A DNA stretch of 64,000 bases from positions 186,001-250,000 of the forward strand of contig NZ_BBZK01000009.1 in assembly GCF_001748085.1 (NCBI RefSeq), given 5' to 3'. A model generated the notes under the pieces. The model saw only the letters and a list, made by a program, of their open reading frames with translations. It was not told the origin of the DNA and did not search any database. Position numbers and translations under genes: made by a program. Origin of the DNA: Streptomyces sp. TP-A0874 (lineage in GTDB: Bacteria; Actinomycetota; Actinomycetes; Streptomycetales; Streptomycetaceae). Positions 31,736 to 38,372 of this stretch are shown in pieces. Position 1 is the stretch's first letter. Each line of letters opens with the position of its first letter.

Positions 31736-32088
31736 GGTGCTTCACTTCTCTCGGACGGCTGCCGGGCGACGTCTGCCGGGCCGGCTCAGGGCTGGTGGAC
31801 TGCGGATACCGTGATGCCGGCCGCGGCCGGCATCACGAGCGGGCGGAACGCGCCCGGCCCCGTACGGCGTCGGCCGTACGGGACCGGCGGGGCTGCGTGG
31901 TCAGTGGCAGCGCTTCTCGTGACTTGGTGCGCGACGGCGCGTGGATCAGCCAGCGGCGTCATGCGGCTTCGAGCCCGAAGCGGAGGCGGGAAGCGACGCG
32001 GAGCGCCGCCGACCGGCAACCGGCGACGGGGTCGCACGACGCCGGGAGCCTGCCCGTCGTCGCGCACCCGGTCGTCACTGCTGCGTCG
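31736..32088. other. fdxA-dapC spacer with palindromes
   Basis: 353 bp without a gene. It holds a perfect 26-bp palindrome at 31811-31836, the self-complementary CCGTACGG twice (31860-31867 and 31874-31881), and a 14-bp tandem duplication at 32071-32098 that runs into the fdxA stop. It is a plausible terminator and/or promoter region for dapC. Confidence 0.5.
31811..31836. terminator. Perfect 26-bp palindrome
   Basis: GTGATGCCGGCC and GGCCGGCATCAC flank GC. It lies about 250 nt downstream of fdxA and 75 nt upstream of the dapC start. It could be a terminator for fdxA or a repressor site. Confidence 0.45.
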
Positions 32089-32098
32089 TCACTGCTGC
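32071..32098. repeat. 14-bp tandem duplication at the fdxA stop
   Basis: GTCGTCACTGCTGC occurs twice in tandem at 32071-32084 and 32085-32098. The duplication repeats the last two Gln codons and the TGA of fdxA. Confidence 0.65.
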
Positions 32099-32406
32099 GG
32101 GGGGAGCGCGGCGATCAGCGGGTGGTCCCGCTCGATCAGACCGAGCTTCGATGCCCCGCCGGGTGAACCGAGCTCGTCGAAGAACTCCACGTTCGCCTTG
32201 TAGTAGTCCTGCCACTCCTCAGGCGTGTCGTCCTCGTAGAAGATCGCTTCCACCGGGCAGACCGGCTCGCAGGCCCCGCAGTCGACGCACTCGTCCGGAT
32301 GGATGTACAAGGACCTGGAGCCCTCGTAGATGCAGTCGACGGGGCACTCCTCGATGCATGCCTTGTCCTTCAGGTCGACACAAGGCTGCGCGATGACGTA
32401 GGTCAC
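32089..32406 (-). CDS. fdxA: 7Fe ferredoxin (FdxA)
   Basis: A 105-residue [3Fe-4S][4Fe-4S] ferredoxin, an electron donor for example to cytochrome P450s. The two cluster signatures are in the first 55 residues: the first has C-x-D-L-K-D-K-A-C-IEECPVDC, the second CVDCGACEPVCPVEA. The 50-residue acidic C-terminal extension (FYEDDTPEEWQDYYKANVEFFDELG) is typical of FdxA. The start is GTG 32406 with GAGGAGG upstream. It is in the same direction as dapC. The C-terminus ends PPQQ, and the stop codon is duplicated by the tandem repeat at 32071-32098. Confidence 0.95.
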   Translation of the reverse strand: MTYVIAQPCVDLKDKACIEECPVDCIYEGSRSLYIHPDECVDCGACEPVCPVEAIFYEDDTPEEWQDYYKANVEFFDELGSPGGASKLGLIERDHPLIAALPPQQ

Positions 32407-32545
32407 GCTGTCGTTCCTCCTCGATAGGGCCGGCGGACCGATCTGCGGCTCCGCCACGGGGCGCGCGGGAGCGCGGCGTCGTCGATGCCCGCCACTAGTA
32501 TCTCCGTTCCCGGACACCAGACGTACAGGAGGGGCGAGCAGAGCA

Positions 32546-32848
32546 GTGGATTTCACCAGCGGCGGACGGCTCGAGGTGCGCATCACCGAGTCGGACGTGG
32601 GCAAAAGGGTATCCATCCGACGGCTGACGGGCTCCGCGAAACCCGGGGAGAAGTTCACCGACACGGTCGGTGTTCTCACCTCGTGGAGCGACGGCGTGCT
32701 GTCGGTCACCCGGCGCGACGGGGAGACCGTCCGGATCGACGAGTCGACCCTGGTGGCCGGAAAAGTGGTCCCCCCGGCCCCCGCGCGCCGCCGCAGGAGC
32801 GCTCCCGACACCGGGCGTCCGGCCGGACCCGGTACGCCGCCGGCCTGA
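32546..32848 (+). CDS. Small SH3-like domain protein
   Basis: A 100-residue protein. Residues 6-75 show alternating strands (RLEVRITESDVGKRVSIRRL, DTVGVLTSWSDGVLSVTRRDGETVRIDESTLVAGKVV) like the SH3-like N-terminal domain of Rv0428c-type acetyltransferases. It occurs alone, with no acetyltransferase fused. The basic Arg/Pro tail is disordered. The start is GTG 32546 after AGGAGGGG with about 9-nt spacing. The nearest gene downstream is 24 nt away, so it is an operon with the SirB1-type protein. The assignment to this domain is an inference from memory of the family. Confidence 0.6.
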   Translation: MDFTSGGRLEVRITESDVGKRVSIRRLTGSAKPGEKFTDTVGVLTSWSDGVLSVTRRDGETVRIDESTLVAGKVVPPAPARRRRSAPDTGRPAGPGTPPA

Positions 32849-32871
32849 GGACGGAACGGGTGGGAACGGGT

Positions 32872-33747
32872 ATGCACGAGACCGCGGGTGGTCGGCGGAG
32901 GTTCGCCGAGGAGGTCCGCTCCGACCGGCCCGACCTGTCGACGGTCTGCCTGCTCATCGGCGCCGAGGCCGACCCCGGGCTGGACGACGCGGGGCTGGAC
33001 GCCGCCCAGATCGAGCTGGACCGGCTCGCCGGGCAGCTGCCCTACGCCCCGGGCGACGGTGCGCGGGGCTGGGCCCTCGCCCTGGCCGAGCTGCTCGGTA
33101 CGCGTCACGGCTTCCGTGGTTCGCCCGGCGACTACCGCCGGCTGGAGTCCAGCCTGCTGCACCGGGTGCTGTTCGACAGGCGCGGACTGCCGATCCTCCT
33201 GTCGGTGGTCTGGCTGGAGGTCGCCCGCCGGGCCGGGGCGCCCGTCTACGGGGTGGCGCTGCCCGGGCATTTCGTGGTCGGTTTCGACGATCCGGGCGCT
33301 CCGGGTGCACCGGTGGGCCTCGGGGCCGTCGGCAAGCCCGGCGGCCCGGTGCTGGCCGACCCCTTCTCCGGAGGCCGGCTGCTGACCGGTCCGGACACCG
33401 AGACCCTGGTGCGGGTGGCCACCGGGAGCACCCTGGGCCGCTCCATGGTGGCACCGGCCGAGCCGCTGGACATCACGCTGCGGATCCTCAACAACATCCG
33501 GGCCTGGGCCGCCGCCCGCCCGGAGCGGACGGACGTCCAGCTGTGGGCGGTGGAGCTGGCGCTGCTGCTGCCCAGCCATCCGGCCCGGCTGCGCTACGAG
33601 CGGGCCCAACTGCTCGTGCGGCGCGGCGACTTCCTCTCCGGAGCGGCGGCGTTGGACTCCTACGCCGAGGTCGTGGAGGCGGTGGACCCGGCGGCGGCCG
33701 AGTCGGTGCGCCGGGAGGCGGTCGCCGCCCGGGCGCTGCTCAACTGA
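32872..33747 (+). CDS. SirB1/transglutaminase-like family protein
   Basis: A 291-residue protein of the SirB1 (YchA-type) family with a transglutaminase-like N-terminal fold followed by helical repeats. Characteristic stretches are SSLLHRVLFDRRGLPILLSVVWLEVARRAGAPVYGVALPGHFVVGF (about 100-142) and ITLRILNNIRAWAA (about 200-213). The C-terminal 70 residues are TPR-like (ARLRYERAQLLVRRGDFLSGAAALDSY). The biochemical role is unknown. The start ATG 32872 is 24 nt after the SH3-like gene. It is co-transcribed with that gene and transcribed away from fdxA. Confidence 0.8.
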   Translation: MHETAGGRRRFAEEVRSDRPDLSTVCLLIGAEADPGLDDAGLDAAQIELDRLAGQLPYAPGDGARGWALALAELLGTRHGFRGSPGDYRRLESSLLHRVLFDRRGLPILLSVVWLEVARRAGAPVYGVALPGHFVVGFDDPGAPGAPVGLGAVGKPGGPVLADPFSGGRLLTGPDTETLVRVATGSTLGRSMVAPAEPLDITLRILNNIRAWAAARPERTDVQLWAVELALLLPSHPARLRYERAQLLVRRGDFLSGAAALDSYAEVVEAVDPAAAESVRREAVAARALLN

Positions 33748-33783
33748 GGGCGCGCGCATCCGGTGCTCCGGCCGCCGGCACCG

Positions 33784-34175
33784 TCAGGCCTTGAGGGTGT
33801 CCCGGCGGTAGAGCCAGGCCGCACCTCCGGCGAAGACCACCAGATAGGCCGTGAGCAGGCCGACATCGGCGAGGCGCGGAGCCTCACCGGCTTCCATGGC
33901 ATGGCCGAGCGCGGCGTACGCGTGGGTGGGCAGCGCATCGGAGATGTGCTGCCCACCGCGGGTACACCGTGGTCGGCATCCAGAGGCCGCCGAGGATGGG
34001 GAGTCCGAAGTACACGATCATGGTGATCGGCCGTACGGCGTCGAGCCGATCAGCGCCGACCACTGCCAGGCCTCCAGCCGCGGTGGCGAGGGCGAAGCGG
34101 ACCCGCTGCTCCTGCCCGCCCGAGAGCTTCTCGACGAGGCGGTCGGCGATGTCCGCGGTCCCGGCGGTGCGGGAA
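33784..34175 (-). pseudogene. Remnant of ABC-2 exporter (ATPase-permease fusion fossil)
   Basis: On the minus strand the sequence reads an ABC-ATPase fragment (VEKLSGGQEQRVRFALATAA), the LSGGQ signature region. About 20 codons later it runs straight into the C-terminal part of an ABC-2 permease (PITMIVYFGLPILGGLWMPTTVYP). The reading frame then shifts near 33955 and continues as SDALPTHAYAALGHAMEAGEAP and YLVVFAGGAAWLYRRDTLKA stop. So most of the ATPase, and the permease N-terminus, are deleted, and a frameshift follows. There is no intact exporter nearby. It is a decayed operon; the end coordinate at 34175 is approximate. Confidence 0.75.
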
Positions 34176-34250
34176 GGGGAACGGGCAGCGAAGAAGGATC
34201 GCCGCCCGCCCCGGATCGTTCCCCGCCCTTGACTCGGCTGCCGCTCCGGG

Positions 34251-36215
34251 TCAGCTCGGGTTGGTCGGGATCACGGCGACCCGGGCCGCCGGGTCGGTCT
34301 CCACGAGGGCGCCGCGCATCGCCTGGATGACGTCCTCGGGCGTCACAGGCGTCCGGCTCCCGTCGCCCCGCTCGATCAGCACGCCGTCGAAGACCCCGCC
34401 GTAAAGCTCCTTGAGCGCCTTCCGGTCGAAGTGCTCCACCAGACGGCCGTTGACCGGCTTCATCGACAGGAACTTCGGCAGCGAGTTCTCCGGGCTGAAG
34501 GAGACGGTGTGCAGGGGGTCGGTCTGGACGGTGACCAGCCCGGACATCGCCGGGTCGGCGAACTCCCGCATCGCCCGGTCGATCTCCTCCCGGTCCACCG
34601 CGGGCTGCGGCACCGTGGTGGGCAGCCGCAGAGCGGTGACCGGCCCACCGTCGGCACGCTCCCGGTAGGCCGCGGCCACCGCGGCGACCGAGCGGTCGAT
34701 GTCCAGGCCCTCCCGGGCCTGCACCACCAGCGGCTTGCCCTCCCGGAACCTGATCGCGCCGGCTTCCGCACCGTCGTTGCCGCTGCCCGGCAGGGACTTC
34801 AGCGCGGCGGCGAGCTTCTCCTCGTCCACCGTGATCTCCGGCTCGGCCTCCCGGGTCGCGCCGAAGAGCGAGCCGATCACCGAGACGGGGTTGTAGTCCC
34901 GGCCGGAGGCGTTGCGGACGGTGGTCTCGACGTCGATGGCGAGACCGGCGGCCGAGGGCTTCAGCTGCTGCTCCTCGCCGCCGACGAGCACCTTCAGCGG
35001 GCCGTTGTTGCGGCTCTCCAGCGAGGTGTCGAGTTTCTGGACGGCCGACTCCCGAGCCATACCGCCTATGTCGACGCCGAGCACCCGGGTGCCGTTGGGT
35101 ACGTCGGCGTGGTCGAGCAGCAGTCCGGCGCCGTAGGCGACGGAGGCCACCACGGCCACCGCGGCCCCGGCCAGGACCAGTTTGGAGCGGCCCTTCTTCT
35201 TGGGGCGGGCGGTCCGTTCGGACGCCGGCTCGCTGGACAGCGGGGCCGGGACGGGGAAGGAGTTCTCCTCACCGGGTTCGGCAGGATCGGTCTCCCGCTC
35301 CGCCGAGGGGACCGCGGGTACCCCGCCGACCAGTGTGTCCCCCGCTTCGTAGGCCGTGGCCGGCTCGTCCGCCCCCGGCGCGAGGTCGAGGTCGTCCCCG
35401 GCCGGGTGCAGCGGGTCGTGGACGGCGTCGGCACGGCTTCCGTGCGGAGGGTCGGTGAAGGCCGGTGGGGCCATCTGCTGGAAGACGGGGGGCAGTGGCA
35501 TCTCGCCGCTCGCCGGGCCGGAGGTCGGAGCGCCCGGCGCGTCCGTTCCCTGACCGAAGGTCGGGGTGTGGCCACCACCCTCGAAACCGTTCCGGTCGCC
35601 GAGGGCGTACTCCCCAGTCTCCTCGAACGGGGCCTGCGAACCGGGCAGGTAGGGGGATTGGGGGCCCGTGGCGCCGCCCGGGCCGAAGTCAGTGCTGAGG
35701 TCGGTGCCGAAGGCCGGCGTGCCGCCGGGCGGGGTGGTCGGCTCGGGCTCCGCCGGGGGAGCGATCGGACCCTTTCGGGGGACGAACCAGTCGCTGGTGC
35801 GTTCGGCGCCGCCCTCCTTCGGGGAGGACGTTTCCGCGCCCTCGTCGGCCGCCCCGGGGGCGGCCGACGCGCCCTCGGCATCCGAGGCCGCGGGGTCCGA
35901 GGCGTCCGCTCCCTCCGAGGCGGAGGACTGCTCCTCGACCGGGGTGCGCACCACCACCGGGGGGATGGGACGGGACCCGGGGATATTGATCTTGATCCGG
36001 GTCGTCAACGTCGTCTCGGTCCTGGGCTCCTGAGGTGGCGGCACCGCACCGCGCTCGGTCCCGGGCCGCTCCAGGCCCTCGGGGGTGTCCGGTACGTCCT
36101 GCGCCGGCTCCCGCGACGGATACCGCTCGGTTCCGTACGGCGGGGTTCCCGAGGGGTACGCGGCGCCGCCACGTCCCCGGAATCCGGCGGATGAACTGTC
36201 AGATTCACGGCTCAA
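34251..36215 (-). CDS. VanW/YoaR-like membrane protein with PG-binding domain
   Basis: A 654-residue protein. The first 320 residues are Pro/Gly/Glu-rich, disordered and cytosolic. A basic patch and a membrane helix (KLVLAGAAVAVVASVAYGAGLLL, about 342-364) follow. The extracellular part begins VPNGTRVLGVDIGGMARESAVQKLDTSL, the putative peptidoglycan-binding domain 4 / YoaR pattern, with a second copy-like segment later. It is thought to act in cell-wall maintenance. I place the start at TTG 36215 with GGGAGAA upstream; a GTG at 36251 has a poorly spaced site. The gene lies in the stretch between mshB/DUF6113 and the ABC fossil. Confidence 0.75.
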   Translation of the reverse strand: MSRESDSSSAGFRGRGGAAYPSGTPPYGTERYPSREPAQDVPDTPEGLERPGTERGAVPPPQEPRTETTLTTRIKINIPGSRPIPPVVVRTPVEEQSSASEGADASDPAASDAEGASAAPGAADEGAETSSPKEGGAERTSDWFVPRKGPIAPPAEPEPTTPPGGTPAFGTDLSTDFGPGGATGPQSPYLPGSQAPFEETGEYALGDRNGFEGGGHTPTFGQGTDAPGAPTSGPASGEMPLPPVFQQMAPPAFTDPPHGSRADAVHDPLHPAGDDLDLAPGADEPATAYEAGDTLVGGVPAVPSAERETDPAEPGEENSFPVPAPLSSEPASERTARPKKKGRSKLVLAGAAVAVVASVAYGAGLLLDHADVPNGTRVLGVDIGGMARESAVQKLDTSLESRNNGPLKVLVGGEEQQLKPSAAGLAIDVETTVRNASGRDYNPVSVIGSLFGATREAEPEITVDEEKLAAALKSLPGSGNDGAEAGAIRFREGKPLVVQAREGLDIDRSVAAVAAAYRERADGGPVTALRLPTTVPQPAVDREEIDRAMREFADPAMSGLVTVQTDPLHTVSFSPENSLPKFLSMKPVNGRLVEHFDRKALKELYGGVFDGVLIERGDGSRTPVTPEDVIQAMRGALVETDPAARVAVIPTNPS

Positions 36216-36401
36216 GGCAGGTTCTCCCGATTGGCTCGCCGCCCGCCACACCTCTCACTGGGACCCCCTGCCGTAGACCGGGGGAGGCTCGGCGGCGCGC
36301 ACCACCATACTTTGACGGTGCCACCGCGCACCCCGTGCCCGCCGGTTCGGACCACCGCGGGCGGGGTGCCGGGGCAGCCGGAAGCCGATCGTCAGGGCAT
36401 G

Positions 36402-36770
36402 TCAGTCACCGAGTCGGGCAGGCGGCTCGGCGGTGAGCGGCAGCCGGGGAATGGTGGCACAGATCACCGCGAGCGCCATCCCGCCGAGGAGGAAAGTGTA
36501 CGAACCGAACCCGGAGGCGAACAGGAAGTCGCCCTCCGGACGGCTGGTGGTGAGCGCCAGCACCGCCAGCAACCAGCCGCCGGCCGGTGCCACCCCGCCG
36601 GTACGGGTCCCGGTCAGCCGGACCCCGCCGTAGCAGAGGGCGCCGATGCCGAGGAGCGCCAGCAGCAACCCCCCTGGGAACCAGGCGCCCTGGACCAGCG
36701 CCCCGGCACCTCCGACCAGCAGGCCGGCCACCACGAGCGCGGCCATGAGGAGTACCCTCCCGGCCCTCAC
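36402..36770 (-). CDS. DUF6113 integral membrane protein
   Basis: A 122-residue protein with four predicted membrane helices (LLMAALVVAGLLVGGAGALV, GGLLLALLGIGALCYGGV, GGWLLAVLALTT and FLLGGMALAVICATIP). It matches the DUF6113 pattern of actinobacteria in length and layout. The start GTG 36770 overlaps the mshB stop by 4 nt (GTGA), so it is translated with mshB. Its function is unknown; the coupling hints at a link to mycothiol or to envelope redox state, but this is speculation. Confidence 0.78.
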   Translation of the reverse strand: MRAGRVLLMAALVVAGLLVGGAGALVQGAWFPGGLLLALLGIGALCYGGVRLTGTRTGGVAPAGGWLLAVLALTTSRPEGDFLFASGFGSYTFLLGGMALAVICATIPRLPLTAEPPARLGD

Positions 36771-37654
36771 GGCTCGATCCCTGCGAAGAGGTCGGTCTCC
36801 GGCAGCGGCCCGCCGGGTTCGCCCCGTACCAGGCGGTAGTGCTCCAGGGTCAGCAGCGGCTGTCCCAGGTCGTTGGAGAGCGCGAAGAACGGCCCGTCGA
36901 CGGCGATCTGGGTGGCGTGGGCACGCATCGCGGCGGTTTTCGCACCGGCGTACGCCCTCCCGTCGATCACGGCGGTGACCTCGGAGTCGGGCACCACCGA
37001 GGGCAGGTCGTCGACGCCGGCTACGCCCTCGAAGAGCGCCCCGGCGGCCCGCAGCCGCTCCAGTCCCGCCTCGGCCGCGGAGCGGGGCAGGCAGTTCCAG
37101 TAGACCTTCGCGACCTGGTAGGGGTCGCCGAGGTCCCGCCGGAACGCCGGTTCGGCCGCGAGTTCGACGGCCCGCATGGCCACCCGGTGCGCCTGGATGT
37201 GGTCGGGGTGGCCGTAGCCGCCGTTCGGGTCGTAGGCCACCACCACCTGAGGGCGGACCCGTCGGATCTCCGCGACGGCATGGCCGGCGGCCTCGTCGAC
37301 GTCGGCCCTCCAGAAGGCATCCGGACGGTCGTTCTGCTCCAGCCCCATCATCCCGGAGTCCCGGTAGCGCCCGGGCCCGCCCAGGAAGACGTGGTCGGTC
37401 ACGCCGAGCTCCGCCATCGCCGCGCTGAGCTCGCCCATCCGGTGCACCCCGAGCCGGTCCTCGCGGTCGGCCGCGAGATGGGCGAGGTCGGCCGGGATGA
37501 CCTCGCCCTCCTCGCCGAGAGTGCAGGTGACGAGGGTGACATGCGCCCCTTCGGCCACGTACTTGGCCATGGTGGCACCGTTGTTGATGGTCTCGTCGTC
37601 GGGATGGGCGTGTACCAGCAGCAGACGACGGGAAGGCAGATCACTCATCGTCAC
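36767..37654 (-). CDS. mshB: GlcNAc-Ins deacetylase MshB (mycothiol biosynthesis)
   Basis: A 295-residue zinc deacetylase that removes acetate from GlcNAc-inositol, the second step of mycothiol synthesis. The PIG-L/LmbE family zinc motif HAHPDDE is at about residues 15-21, and the second metal and catalytic region is HPDHIQAH. Family segments TCTLGEEGEVIP and VAYDPNGGYGHPDH are present. The start ATG 37654 includes two extra residues before MSDLP. It is coupled to the DUF6113 gene by a GTGA overlap. Other mycothiol genes are elsewhere in the chromosome. The matching S. coelicolor gene is SCO5126 as I recall. Confidence 0.93.
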   Translation of the reverse strand: MTMSDLPSRRLLLVHAHPDDETINNGATMAKYVAEGAHVTLVTCTLGEEGEVIPADLAHLAADREDRLGVHRMGELSAAMAELGVTDHVFLGGPGRYRDSGMMGLEQNDRPDAFWRADVDEAAGHAVAEIRRVRPQVVVAYDPNGGYGHPDHIQAHRVAMRAVELAAEPAFRRDLGDPYQVAKVYWNCLPRSAAEAGLERLRAAGALFEGVAGVDDLPSVVPDSEVTAVIDGRAYAGAKTAAMRAHATQIAVDGPFFALSNDLGQPLLTLEHYRLVRGEPGGPLPETDLFAGIEP

Positions 37655-37673
37655 AGGGTACGAGCCCGGACCC

Positions 37674-37868
37674 TCAGAACTTGATACCGCCGATCATCCC
37701 CGCGACGTTGGTGGTCAGCTTGCTGATCGTCGGGGCGATCGAGGAACTCGCCAGATAGAACCCCAACAGCACGCAGACCAACGCGTGTCCGCCTTTCAGT
37801 CCTGCTTTCTTGACCAACAGGAAGACGATGATCGCCAGCAGCACCACCGCCGAAATCGAGAGGGCCAC
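37674..37868 (-). CDS. Small conserved membrane protein
   Basis: A 64-residue protein with two hydrophobic helices (LSISAVVLLAIIVFLLVKKAG, about 3-23; HALVCVLLGFYLASSSIAPTI, about 28-48) and a short polar C-terminus (KLTTNVAGMIGGIKF). The start GTG 37868 has AGGAGGTGA, one of the strongest ribosome sites in the window, so it is well translated. Similar short proteins occur in many Streptomyces, some near plasmid-like integrated elements, but no function is known to me. Here it stands alone upstream of mshB, 19 nt away on the same strand, so it may be the first gene of an mshB transcript. Confidence 0.72.
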   Translation of the reverse strand: MALSISAVVLLAIIVFLLVKKAGLKGGHALVCVLLGFYLASSSIAPTISKLTTNVAGMIGGIKF

Positions 37869-38360
37869 GGCGGTTCACCTCCTACTAGGTACACGCGGTC
37901 TCGGGCAGGACGGGCGGCTCTTCGACGCCACGCCGTTCATACCCACTATGCGCAACAGATCATAACTTTCCGTCGGCCATGGGAGGTGCACGGGAGCAAG
38001 GGGGCGCACGGCCTGCCGGCACCTCCCCCACCCCGACTCCGTCCACGTCAACCGAACTTCTCTGCCCGGCCGTTGAAGGCGTCAAACGACGGGTATCGGC
38101 CATATCGGCGGCCCTCTCCGCCCTCTCGCCCAGGCCGCCCCGGGCAGCCGCCCGGCGGTCCGCGGAGGCCGGCCGGAGGGGGCGGCGCACCGCCCCGCCC
38201 GGGCCGTTACGAGCGGGTGCGAGGTAGTGAGCGGATCGGTGAGCGGTGTCATGCGGCTCAGCTTCCGGCGTTCCCTGGTGACACCGAGAGCCCGCTCGCC
38301 CGCGTGCCCCGGTCACCGAGCGCTGCCCCGTGCACCCGTCAGCGATCACGGGAGAGCCCT
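37869..38360. other. Intergenic region, mixed
   Basis: About 490 bp between the divergent small membrane gene and the S9 peptidase. Open frames here have low-complexity Arg/Ser/Ala translations and no ribosome sites; I believe none is coding. The part at 37900-37980 is AT-richer and is probably the reverse promoter. Confidence 0.5.
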
Positions 38361-38366
38361 TAGGGT
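38361..38366 (+). promoter_or_regulatory. Leaderless -10 box for the S9 peptidase
   Basis: TAGGGT ends 6 nt before ATG 38373, with no Shine-Dalgarno. Confidence 0.55.
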
Positions 38367-38372
38367 CGGCCC

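Noticed and set aside
37979..38227. Candidate small gene in the gap before the S9 peptidase
   Set aside because: The translation is low-complexity Arg/Ser/Ala, with no recognisable ribosome site and no family resemblance.
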